Shown: positions 1-5,755 of the stretch, in pieces
Numbering within the stretch: position 1 is the stretch's first letter
Layout of the letters: each line of letters begins with the position of its first letter
Assembly: GCA_003230535.1 (NCBI GenBank)
Contig: QIEW01000348.1
Location: 1-6,515 of the forward strand
DNA length: 6,515 nucleotides
Source of the DNA: a bacterium
Lineage (GTDB): Bacteria; SZUA-182; SZUA-191
Reading direction: 5' to 3'
Translations under genes and position numbers: made by a program
Notes under the pieces: generated by a model
What the model was told of the DNA's origin: nothing
Seen by the model: only the letters and a program-made list of their open reading frames with translations
Databases searched by the model: none

Positions 1-55
1 CGTGTTTGGGGAGTTTAGCTTTCAGTTCCGGAGGAAGGAGATTAATATGTTTCAT
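1..55 (-). CDS. PilN-like type IV pilus/secretion assembly protein, N-terminal fragment
   Basis: Partial gene that starts with ATG at 55 and runs off the left edge after 18 codons. The visible peptide is MKHINLLPPELKAKLPKH. The start M-x-x-INLLPPEL is the usual N-terminus of PilN/GspL-type proteins, which place a short INLLP segment just before a single membrane helix and, in type IV pilus systems, bind PilM and PilO at the inner membrane. An in-frame TGA five codons upstream, with no other start codon between, makes this ATG the only start. No good Shine-Dalgarno sequence precedes it; a small stem-loop (62-83) lies there instead. The helix and the rest of the protein are outside the window, so the family call rests on about ten residues and is tentative. 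A pilM-type gene is not immediately upstream; infB is. Confidence 0.6.
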   Translation of the reverse strand, partial: MKHINLLPPELKAKLPKH

Positions 56-61
56 TATCGT

Positions 62-83
62 AGGGACTCAATTGCAGTTCCCT
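62..83. other. Small stem-loop just before the PilN-like start codon
   Basis: AGGGACT (62-68) can pair with AGTTCCCT (76-83), leaving one bulged base and a 7-base loop. On the minus strand the stem ends 6 bases before the ATG at 55 and occupies the place where a Shine-Dalgarno sequence would be expected. It could affect initiation of the downstream gene or be chance. A 7-base G run (100-106) and a 10-bp AT palindrome (86-95) lie just beyond it. There is no U-run, so it is not a standard terminator for infB. Confidence 0.3.
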
Positions 84-173
84 GAAATTATAATTGCATG
101 GGGGGGATTCCACAAATTACATCCTCATTATAGAAATTGAAATTGTATCAAGCCTCCTACTTGTCCCCCATTT

Positions 174-188
174 GCGCTATAATAACGC
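174..188 (-). other. Weak stem-loop just downstream of infB
   Basis: On the minus strand a 6-bp stem with one G-U pair and a TTA loop lies about 16 bases past the infB stop codon. No T-run follows it on the minus strand (the next bases are AAATGGGGG), so an intrinsic terminator is not supported. The rest of the infB to pilN-like gap (56-204) holds no credible gene. Confidence 0.2.
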
Positions 189-204
189 TTACATCATAAT
201 ATCA

Positions 205-2328
205 TTAGGAAATCGCTCTGGGTATAGCCTCCTGGGTAAATATTTCTACAATATCACCTTGTTTTATATCCTGATAATTTTCCAGTATAATCCCGCACTC
301 AAAGCCTTGTCTTACTGAAGTTATATCCTCTTTATATCTGCGCATTGAAAGGATTTTACCGGTATACACTACTACGTTATCGCGGATAAGGCGGCAGTCT
401 CCCCCTCGGGAAACTTTGCCATCGGTGACATATGACCCCGCCACTGAGCCCACTCTGGAGATATGGAAGAGTTCCCGAACCTCTGCCCGACCTAAAATCA
501 CTTCCCGATATTCCGGTTCCAGCATCCCATGGCTAGCGGCTTTAATATCCGCTACTACCTGATAGATTACCGTGTAGAACCGAAGATCTATGCCATTATG
601 TTCGGCCAGTTCTTTAGCCTTTGGGCCCGGTCGCACATTGAAGCCTATTATTATTGCTTCTGAAGCGGAAGCAAGCATGACATCCGTTTCCGTAATTCCA
701 CCGGCGCCGGTTAACAGGCATTTAATACTGACTTCAGGAGTGCTCAAACGAAGTAACGCATCCCTAAGAGCCTCTACCGAACCCTGCACGTCTGCCTTAA
801 TAATAACTTTAAGCTCCTTGAGTTTCCCCTCTTTAATTTGCCGCTGCAAATCCTCTAAGGTGATTCTTTTACTGGCGTGGGCTAATTCTAAACGACGACT
901 TCTGGCCTGACGATTACCGGCAATTTGATGAGCTTTACGTTCATCACTCACTACTATAAATTTATCACCGGCGACCGGTACCCCGGTAAATCCCACTACC
1001 TCTACCGGAGTGGCTGGCCCTGCCTGACTAATTTTATTTCCTATATCGTTAAGTAAAGCTCGTACCCGGCCTGAAAATATTCCGCAGATAAATGGATCCC
1101 CTACTTTTAGGATCCCGGATTTTACCAGCACCGTAGCCACCGAACCCCGCCCTCGATCAAGTTTAGCCTCTATTATTATGCCAAAAGCTAATTTTTGGGC
1201 GACAGCCCTTAGCTCTAACATTTCTGCTTGGAGGAGAATCATCTCCAATAAATTCTCAATGCCTTGGCGCTGTTTGGCCGAAACATCCGCGAAGATAGTA
1301 TGACCGCCCCATTCCTCAGGAACAAGCTCATATTTGGTTAGCTCCTGTCGCACCCTTTCAGGATTGGCTCCTGGTTTATCAATCTTATTTACCGCCACCA
1401 TAATGGGAACTTTGGCTGCCCGGGCATGGTCTATGGCTTCTATTGTTTGGGGCATGACCCCATCATCAGCGGCTACCACCAGAACAACCAGATCTGTGGC
1501 TTTGGCTCCTCGGGCGCGCATGGCGGTAAATGCCTCGTGGCCGGGGGTATCCAAAAACACCACTTCACCCTTGATCCCCTCTTTGTCCAGCCGTACCTTA
1601 TAAGCGCCGATATGTTGAGTGATGCCCCCGGCCTCGCCTTGGGCCACGTTAGTTTCCCGAATTACATCCAGCAGGGTGGTCTTGCCATGATCCACATGAC
1701 CCATGATGGTTACTACCGGCGGTCTGGGCTGCATCTCCGAAGGCTCCCCCCCCTCTGCCGGCTCAATATCTTCCAGGGGGATGATCTCGGTCTCTATCCC
1801 GAATTCCTGGGCAACTTTTTGGGCGATTTTCCCTTCCAGAAGTTGGTTGCAGGAGGTTACATACCCCATTAACATAAGCTTCTTCTGCAAAACATTCGTT
1901 TTTTGCCCTAACTTTTCCGCTAATTCTCTAATAGTAATTACCTCGGGAAGCAGCAAAACAGCAACTGTTGCCGCTGTAGCCTTTGATCTGGAAGGACGTG
2001 GCGGCGGCGGCGGTTTCTCTTTTACGGCAGATTTTACCTGTGGTGGTGGTGGCGGTTTCTCTTTTACGGTGGATTTTACCTGTGGTTTGGAGATAGGTTT
2101 CTCTTCTACGGGAGGTTTTGCCTGTGGTTTGGAGATAGGCTTCTCTTTTACGGGAGGGAGAGGTTTTTTCTCTTCCGACCTGATTTCCAAAAAGAGAGCT
2201 ACTGTTTCATCATCCAGGGAACTGGAGTGGCTTTTTACCTCTACTCCATGGGAACGCAACTCTTCCAGCAGTTCCTTATTCGTTATTCCCAATTGCTTGG
2301 CTAAGTTATATACGCGAACTTTAGGCAT
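205..2328 (-). CDS. infB: Translation initiation factor IF-2
   Basis: GTPase that brings fMet-tRNA to the 30S subunit and promotes 50S joining. The protein has 707 residues, like the shorter bacterial forms. A first IF2_N module (about 1-50, starting [14 protein letters not shown]) is followed by a Pro/Lys/Glu-rich linker (about 51-116) made of four 14-residue repeats. A second IF2_N module covers about 125-178. The G domain follows, with G1 GHVDHGKT (210-217), G2 GGITQHIG (234-241), G3 DTPG (260-263), G4 NKID (314-317) and G5 SAK (350-352). The beta-barrel and C-terminal tRNA-binding domains complete it, so it is full length with all GTPase motifs intact. The ATG follows AGAAGGGG at 2340-2333, a good ribosome binding site. 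It has its own promoter at 2412-2440. The usual neighbours nusA and rbfA are absent: ribE lies upstream and a PilN-like gene downstream. Confidence 0.98.
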   Translation of the reverse strand: MPKVRVYNLAKQLGITNKELLEELRSHGVEVKSHSSSLDDETVALFLEIRSEEKKPLPPVKEKPISKPQAKPPVEEKPISKPQVKSTVKEKPPPPPQVKSAVKEKPPPPPRPSRSKATAATVAVLLLPEVITIRELAEKLGQKTNVLQKKLMLMGYVTSCNQLLEGKIAQKVAQEFGIETEIIPLEDIEPAEGGEPSEMQPRPPVVTIMGHVDHGKTTLLDVIRETNVAQGEAGGITQHIGAYKVRLDKEGIKGEVVFLDTPGHEAFTAMRARGAKATDLVVLVVAADDGVMPQTIEAIDHARAAKVPIMVAVNKIDKPGANPERVRQELTKYELVPEEWGGHTIFADVSAKQRQGIENLLEMILLQAEMLELRAVAQKLAFGIIIEAKLDRGRGSVATVLVKSGILKVGDPFICGIFSGRVRALLNDIGNKISQAGPATPVEVVGFTGVPVAGDKFIVVSDERKAHQIAGNRQARSRRLELAHASKRITLEDLQRQIKEGKLKELKVIIKADVQGSVEALRDALLRLSTPEVSIKCLLTGAGGITETDVMLASASEAIIIGFNVRPGPKAKELAEHNGIDLRFYTVIYQVVADIKAASHGMLEPEYREVILGRAEVRELFHISRVGSVAGSYVTDGKVSRGGDCRLIRDNVVVYTGKILSMRRYKEDITSVRQGFECGIILENYQDIKQGDIVEIFTQEAIPRAIS
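1990..2157 (-). repeat. Four-unit 42-bp tandem repeat inside infB
   Basis: Codons 58-113 of infB are four consecutive 14-residue units: [42 protein letters not shown] and [14 protein letters not shown]. At DNA level the 42-bp units share long stretches (on the plus strand, ACCTGTGGT and TTTCTCTT recur at 42-bp spacing). Units 1-2 resemble each other most, as do 3-4, suggesting stepwise duplication. The repeat keeps frame and lies in the flexible linker between the two IF2_N modules, where length varies widely between species. Confidence 0.93.
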
Positions 2329-2332
2329 AAAA

Positions 2333-2340
2333 CCCCTTCT
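2333..2340 (-). promoter_or_regulatory. infB ribosome binding site
   Basis: AGAAGGGG on the minus strand, 4 bases before the infB ATG at 2328. It fixes the start at [14 protein letters not shown], the expected IF2_N beginning. Confidence 0.75.
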
Positions 2341-2344
2341 TTAT

Positions 2345-2364
2345 TGGTAACTCATGGTAACTCA
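2345..2364. repeat. Tandem direct repeat of TGGTAACTCA in the infB leader
   Basis: Two exact, abutting copies of TGGTAACTCA (2345-2354 and 2355-2364; TGAGTTACCA on the coding strand) lie between the infB promoter and its ribosome binding site. The junction creates a minus-strand ATG at 2355 opening a four-codon reading frame (M-S-Y-Q) whose TAA ends at 2341, immediately before the AGAAGGGG site. The copies may be a regulator half-site pair, a leader peptide element or a slippage duplication. Confidence 0.5.
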
Positions 2365-2411
2365 CAAATTTTATTATAAAAATCCAAAATAACTCAGTGT
2401 ATTTAGAGCGG

Positions 2412-2440
2412 ATTTTATCATCCTTACTATAAATAGTCAA
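2412..2440 (-). promoter_or_regulatory. Sigma-70-type promoter for infB
   Basis: On the minus strand, TTGACT (2440-2435) is followed by exactly 17 bases and then TAAAAT (2417-2412). This matches the -35/-10 consensus at five of six bases in each box with ideal spacing. Transcription would start near 2405, giving a leader of about 75 bases that includes the TGAGTTACCA tandem repeat and the infB ribosome binding site. This supports infB being transcribed separately from the rib genes. Confidence 0.7.
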
Positions 2441-2505
2441 TTACTTTCCCCAATCTAAACGAGGGATACCCTTGACACCTTTTAAATATGAAACTCCTTA
2501 ATTTG

Positions 2506-2525
2506 GGTAACTTGCGGCCGTTACC
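2506..2525. other. Inverted repeat in the ribE-infB gap
   Basis: GGTAAC (2506-2511) and GTTACC (2520-2525) form a perfect 6-bp stem with an 8-base GC-rich loop, about 70 bases past the ribE stop codon. No T-run follows on the minus strand, so it is not a typical intrinsic terminator. The arm shares GGTAACT with the tandem repeat at 2345-2364. The 265-bp gap (2329-2593) holds no credible gene; apart from this repeat, the infB promoter and its leader, I see nothing else in it. Confidence 0.35.
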
Positions 2526-2593
2526 ACAGCTTGGGCTTAAAATGTTACAGACGTTAGCTCGTGGATGTCTATTCTATGACAGCCCCTTGAGTA

Positions 2594-3193
2594 TTAAATT
2601 TTATTGGCGTTTGAAGCCAGCATTGATTCTACATATTTGCTTAGGATGTCTACTTCCAGGTTTATCTTATTCCCGGGGCGTTTTTTGCCCAAGGCGGTAT
2701 GCTGAACGGTATAAGGGATCAGGACTATGCTGAAGCAGCCCGGGCCGCAATCCGCTACTGTCAGGCTTATGCCGTCTATCGCCACCGAACCTTTAATAAC
2801 AATATAACGGCTCAAGTTTTTAGGGACAGAGAATTCCCAGCGCCAATATTTTCCCTCCCGGGTCTGTTTCCTAAGAAGCCCCACGCCATCGACATGACCC
2901 TGAACCAGATGTCCCCCGAGACGCTCTCCTAACTTTAGCGACAACTCCAGGTTTACCTCCCGTCCCGGTTGGAGATCTCCCAAGCCAGTCCGGCGCAAAG
3001 TCTCTCCGGAGACCTGTACTGTAAAGCAAGCCGGATTACATTCGATTACCGTATGGCAGGCGCCGTCAATTGCTACGCTCTCTCCCGGCGCCGTCTGCGC
3101 CGCAAGCGAGGAGGCAACTTCCAACTGCAACCCGCCTCCAGTCCGTTTTATTGAGGCTACTTTACCTGTATGTTCGATAATCCCGGTAAACAT
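2594..3193 (-). CDS. ribE: Riboflavin synthase, alpha chain
   Basis: Converts two molecules of 6,7-dimethyl-8-ribityllumazine into riboflavin plus a pyrimidinedione, the last step of riboflavin synthesis; family members are cytoplasmic trimers. At 199 residues it has the normal length and the family's two-fold internal repeat: lumazine-binding domain 1 (about 1-96) and domain 2 (about 97-190). The hallmark start MFTGIIE supports the ATG at 3193. By alignment from memory with the E. coli enzyme (F2, S41, C48, H102, S146, D185), the equivalents F2, S39, C46, H100 (in HLVQGHVDG), S143 (in IDGISLTV) and D182 are all present. The residue after C46 is His (GACHTV) where most members have Leu. The gene follows ribD after a 249-bp hairpin-rich gap, and its own ribosome binding site is weak (GGGG near 3198-3201). 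Confidence 0.97.
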   Translation of the reverse strand: MFTGIIEHTGKVASIKRTGGGLQLEVASSLAAQTAPGESVAIDGACHTVIECNPACFTVQVSGETLRRTGLGDLQPGREVNLELSLKLGERLGGHLVQGHVDGVGLLRKQTREGKYWRWEFSVPKNLSRYIVIKGSVAIDGISLTVADCGPGCFSIVLIPYTVQHTALGKKRPGNKINLEVDILSKYVESMLASNANKI

Positions 3194-3231
3194 GGAGCCC
3201 CGCTATCAGGTTTGGAAATATCCAAAATACC

Positions 3232-3299
3232 GTTTTAGGATTAATTCATAATGTTTTTTCTGTGGTGTCAGATTCAGGTCATCTGACACCTCCTAAAAC
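3232..3299. repeat. Outer 9-bp inverted repeat enclosing a hairpin, ribD-ribE gap
   Basis: GTTTTAGGA (3232-3240) and TCCTAAAAC (3291-3299) are perfect reverse complements. The right arm directly abuts the 10-bp hairpin at 3264-3290, so both stems could stack, with 23 unpaired bases (3241-3263) between them. On the minus strand this structure lies about 40-105 bases before the ribE start codon, within the presumed ribE leader. Confidence 0.6.
3264..3290. repeat. Hairpin A: perfect 10-bp stem with 7-base loop
   Basis: GGTGTCAGAT (3264-3273) and ATCTGACACC (3281-3290) are perfect reverse complements around the loop TCAGGTC (GACCTGA on the minus strand). The loop sequence is the same heptamer found in both arms of hairpin B, so the loop of A can base-pair with an arm of B. 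Confidence 0.8.
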
Positions 3300-3300
3300 C

Positions 3301-3324
3301 CAGTCAGGTCTAATGACCTGACTG
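3301..3324. repeat. Hairpin B: perfect 10-bp stem with TAAT loop
   Basis: CAGTCAGGTC (3301-3310) and GACCTGACTG (3315-3324) form a perfect stem with a 4-base loop. Eight A residues (3328-3335) lie just outside on the plus strand. In the direction of the genes this is a T8 run before the hairpin, so the arrangement is reversed for an intrinsic terminator of ribD, and on the plus strand the tail is A rather than T. It may act as an mRNA-stabilising element, an operator, or a short dispersed palindrome. Confidence 0.8.
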
Positions 3325-3344
3325 CACAAAAAAAATACTGATTG

Positions 3345-3363
3345 CCATTTTCAGGTAAAATGG
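3345..3363. repeat. Hairpin C: 7-bp stem with CAGGT loop
   Basis: CCATTTT (3345-3351) pairs with AAAATGG (3357-3363) around the loop CAGGT. The loop carries the TCAGGT-type motif that recurs across this gap. Its stem is mostly A-T, so it is weaker than A and B. On the minus strand a T8 run follows 9 bases after it, too far for a standard terminator. Confidence 0.55.
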
Positions 3364-3377
3364 TATAAGTCCCTAAG

Positions 3378-3392
3378 AGGTTATAATAACCT
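3378..3392. repeat. Hairpin D: 6-bp stem with TAA loop
   Basis: AGGTTA (3378-3383) pairs with TAACCT (3387-3392). It is the first of the four hairpins after the ribD stop codon in the direction of transcription. ACCTGA (3389-3394) overlaps its arm and can alternatively pair with TCAGGT (3351-3356) in hairpin C. Confidence 0.45.
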
Positions 3393-3442
3393 GAGTTTGA
3401 CATAAAATAATGGAATAACTTCTGTAAAAATAGGTTTGAGAT

Positions 3443-4669
3443 TTAAGACCAGATTATTATGTTTGGGGCGTTGCGCAGCCACCGGTGGAGAAGGCGCACA
3501 CCGGAGGTTTTTCGAGGTTTTTCAATATATCCTTCCAGCATAATATCCTCCCCGAAGTGACGGACGGTGATATTTTTCAATTTTATGGCATCTTGGAGTC
3601 TGGCAACCCCGCTGCCTCCTATCGGACAGGAGGCGGTCTTCCCGCCGATAATTTTAGGGGCGATAAAGAACAGGGCCTTATCGACAATCCCTTCTTCTAT
3701 GGCCGAGGCGTTGATCTCAGCTCCACCCTCGATCATCACGCTGGTAATGCCCTGCTTGCCTAACTCCTCCATCATATGAGTGAGGTCCACTTTGTTGCGC
3801 TCCCGGGAGCGCGCTATCAGCACCTGGCTGCCGGTAGCTTCAATTTCCTTTATGCGGTCAAAGAAGGCTGAAGCCGTAGTTACTATAATGTTCTTTGCGT
3901 TGGATTTTTCGGTAAATATGTTGGCGCGCAGGGGAACTTTGAGCAAGCTGTCGACGATTATGCGAATTGCGTCCCTCTTTTTCCCATGTCCTAAGCGCGT
4001 GGTCAGCCTGGAGTTGTCCCGCATGAGGGTCCCGATACCTACCAAAGTAGCGTCAACTTCATTGCGGAGCTTATGGACATGTCTTAAACTTGGTTCCGAG
4101 GTAATATACTTGGTTTCTTTAGTTTCCGGATTCGCAACATATTTAGACTCTCCGGTTTTGGTGGCGATTTTACCGTCCAGGCTTAAAGCTATCTTCAGGA
4201 TGACAAAGGGCCTGCCGGTGGTAATATATTTTATGAATGCCTCATTCAGCCGTCGAGCTTTATCCTCCAATAACCCTAACTCTACCTCAATTCCGGCATT
4301 GCGGAGCCGCTCCAGCCCTTTCCCGTTTACTTGGGGATTTGGATCAATCATGGCGACAACCACCCGGTTGACCTTAGCTTTGATAATGGCTTCCACACAT
4401 GGAGGAGTATGCCCCTGGTGGACGCAAGGTTCCAGATTAACGTAGAGAGTAGCCCCGGCCGCACTACTTCCGGCCGCACTCAGCGCTAAGGCTTCCGCAT
4501 GAGGTTCCCCGGCTCGGTGGTGGTAATCCTCGGCGATTATTCGGCCATTCGCTACCAGCGCCGCCCCTACCGAAGGATTAGGGCTGGTCCTGCCGCGGCC
4601 ACGCGCTGCTAAGGTTAATACACGATGCATATAGTATTTGTCTTGTGAACTCCAGATTCTATTATCCAT
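3443..4669 (-). CDS. ribD: Bifunctional riboflavin biosynthesis deaminase-reductase RibD
   Basis: Deaminates 2,5-diamino-6-ribosylamino-4(3H)-pyrimidinone 5'-phosphate and then reduces the ribosyl side chain with NADPH, the second and third steps from GTP to riboflavin. The N-terminal deaminase domain (about 8-150) has the zinc/catalytic motif HAE (57-59) and PC(81-82)-x8-C91, all ligands present. The C-terminal reductase domain (about 154-382) has SLDGKIAT (163-170), VGIGTLMRDNSRLTTR (210-225), IEGGAEIN (313-320) and APKIIGG (337-343). Two oddities: about 11 extra residues near 174-195 where the family has one short ESKWITSE-like segment, and a tail of about 25 residues after the usual end EDIMLEGY. 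The ATG overlaps the ftsY stop by 8 bp (ATGGATAA), implying coupled translation; the purine-rich AGAGAAAGAG before it is only a modest ribosome binding site. Zinc ligands and reductase motifs look intact, so it is likely functional. Confidence 0.97.
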   Translation of the reverse strand: MDNRIWSSQDKYYMHRVLTLAARGRGRTSPNPSVGAALVANGRIIAEDYHHRAGEPHAEALALSAAGSSAAGATLYVNLEPCVHQGHTPPCVEAIIKAKVNRVVVAMIDPNPQVNGKGLERLRNAGIEVELGLLEDKARRLNEAFIKYITTGRPFVILKIALSLDGKIATKTGESKYVANPETKETKYITSEPSLRHVHKLRNEVDATLVGIGTLMRDNSRLTTRLGHGKKRDAIRIIVDSLLKVPLRANIFTEKSNAKNIIVTTASAFFDRIKEIEATGSQVLIARSRERNKVDLTHMMEELGKQGITSVMIEGGAEINASAIEEGIVDKALFFIAPKIIGGKTASCPIGGSGVARLQDAIKLKNITVRHFGEDIMLEGYIEKPRKTSGVRLLHRWLRNAPNIIIWS

Positions 4670-5654
4670 TCTCTTTCTCTAATAAAGCCTTTACAAAGGC
4701 TGATGGGTTAAACTCTTGTAGGTCTTCTATTCCTTCTCCAACGCCGATAAGCTTTATAGGTAATCCCATCTCTTCCACGATTCCTATTAGCGCTCCGGCC
4801 TTGGCGGTAGCATCCAGCTTGGTGATTACCAGACCCGACAATTCAAGTTGTTGATGGAACTCCCTGGCCTGATAGATGGCATTTTGGCCGGTGTAGGCAT
4901 CTAATACCAATAAAGTTTCCTGAGGCAACCCCGGCTTAACTTTCCCTAATACTCGTTTTATCTTTTTTAGTTCTTCTATAAGGTTACTTTTGGTATGGAG
5001 CCTGCCTGCGGTATCAACCAGCAATATGTCCGCCCCTCTGGCAACCGCGGCCGATACGGCGTCATAGACTACCGCCGAAGGGTCGGCGCCCGGCTGGTGT
5101 TTAATAATGTCGGCTCCCACTCTCCTGCCCCAGACTTCGAGCTGCTCTGAAGCCGCCGCTCTGAAAGTATCCGCCGCCGCCAACAGTACCCGCCTCCCCT
5201 CTTGCCGGAACTTCCAGGCCAGCTTGCCGATAGTAGTGGTTTTACCTGTTCCATTCACCCCTAACATTAGGAATACTGCGGGAGATCCATCGACACATAA
5301 CCCCTTAGAAGATGGCCCTAGCACATCCAGCAGTTCTTCTCTTAAGGCGGACATTACCCTGTCCGGACTTTGCAGTTCACGGGAAGAGAGCTGACGCCGT
5401 AGTTTTTCCAGCAGCCTTTCCGTTATTTTTGCTCCCAAATCTGCGGAAATCAGGAGTTCCTCCAATTCTTCCCAGATATCACGCCCGGCTTCCTTGCGGG
5501 AAAAGATACGCTCCAGTCCGCCGACAAAACGCTCCCTGCTTTTGGATAGTCCCCGCCTGAGGCGTCCCAGGGTCTTAGATCCCAAGGTTTTCCGCTTACG
5601 ATCAACTGATTCCGTCAAATCTGTCTTGGAAGCCCTGTTAGCTGAACCAAACAC
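4662..5654 (-). CDS. ftsY: Signal recognition particle receptor FtsY
   Basis: GTPase that docks SRP-bound ribosomes at the inner membrane by pairing with Ffh. I choose the GTG at 5654 (330 residues) because AGGAGG at 5665-5660 sits 5 bases before it; an upstream in-frame GTG at 5702 lacks such a site. A short basic N-terminal stretch (1-30) replaces the long acidic A domain of E. coli. The N domain starts near RLRRGLSKSRE and runs to about 115. The G domain has P-loop GVNGTGKT (132-139), DTFRAAA (162-168), DTAGR (214-218), TKLD (278-281) and the closing GVGEGIEDLQEFNPSAFV, where GVGE-I-DL-F is the FtsY signature against Ffh. After TKLD the usual GTAKGG reads ATAKAG. There is no membrane helix, as usual. 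It follows the DUF4416 gene by about 100 bp and overlaps ribD by 8 bp. Confidence 0.96.
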   Translation of the reverse strand: MFGSANRASKTDLTESVDRKRKTLGSKTLGRLRRGLSKSRERFVGGLERIFSRKEAGRDIWEELEELLISADLGAKITERLLEKLRRQLSSRELQSPDRVMSALREELLDVLGPSSKGLCVDGSPAVFLMLGVNGTGKTTTIGKLAWKFRQEGRRVLLAAADTFRAAASEQLEVWGRRVGADIIKHQPGADPSAVVYDAVSAAVARGADILLVDTAGRLHTKSNLIEELKKIKRVLGKVKPGLPQETLLVLDAYTGQNAIYQAREFHQQLELSGLVITKLDATAKAGALIGIVEEMGLPIKLIGVGEGIEDLQEFNPSAFVKALLEKENG

Positions 5655-5659
5655 CAAAC

Positions 5660-5665
5660 CCTCCT
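5660..5665 (-). promoter_or_regulatory. ftsY ribosome binding site (decides the start)
   Basis: A perfect AGGAGG on the minus strand, 5 bases before the GTG at 5654. It argues against the longer reading frame beginning at 5702, whose extra 16 residues (MSVYNATVYYSQQEGL) do not resemble FtsY. Confidence 0.8.
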
Positions 5666-5755
5666 GCTGTGAATAATAAACGGTTGCGTTATAGACGCTC
5701 ACCCGTATGGGAGTATATTTACCTGAACAACAAATAAGGGTTTTAGAGAGCTATC

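Noticed and set aside
1990-2157. CRISPR-like array
   Set aside because: The 42-bp repeats are contiguous without spacers and encode an in-frame protein linker.
1703-2350. 215-residue plus-strand reading frame opposite the 5' part of infB
   Set aside because: Its Gly/Phe-rich repeats are simply the complement of the infB linker repeat.
2472-2477. Plus-strand TTGACA as a promoter
   Set aside because: No matching -10 box at 16-18 bp and no plus-strand gene downstream.
3301-3335. Intrinsic terminator formed by hairpin B and the adjacent A8/T8 run
   Set aside because: In the direction of the genes the T-run precedes the hairpin, and on the plus strand the tail is A rather than T, so neither strand gives hairpin followed by a T-run.
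3194-3442. FMN riboswitch (RFN element) ahead of ribE
   Set aside because: Its conserved blocks are not visible on the minus strand, and the hairpins here are simple perfect palindromes without the multi-branched RFN layout.
3780-4445. 221-residue plus-strand reading frame opposite ribD
   Set aside because: It lies wholly antisense to ribD, has low-complexity Ser/Arg-rich composition and no family resemblance; a shadow frame.
5652-5702. ftsY starting at the GTG at 5702 (346 residues)
   Set aside because: No ribosome binding site precedes it, while a perfect AGGAGG precedes the GTG at 5654; the extra residues are not FtsY-like.
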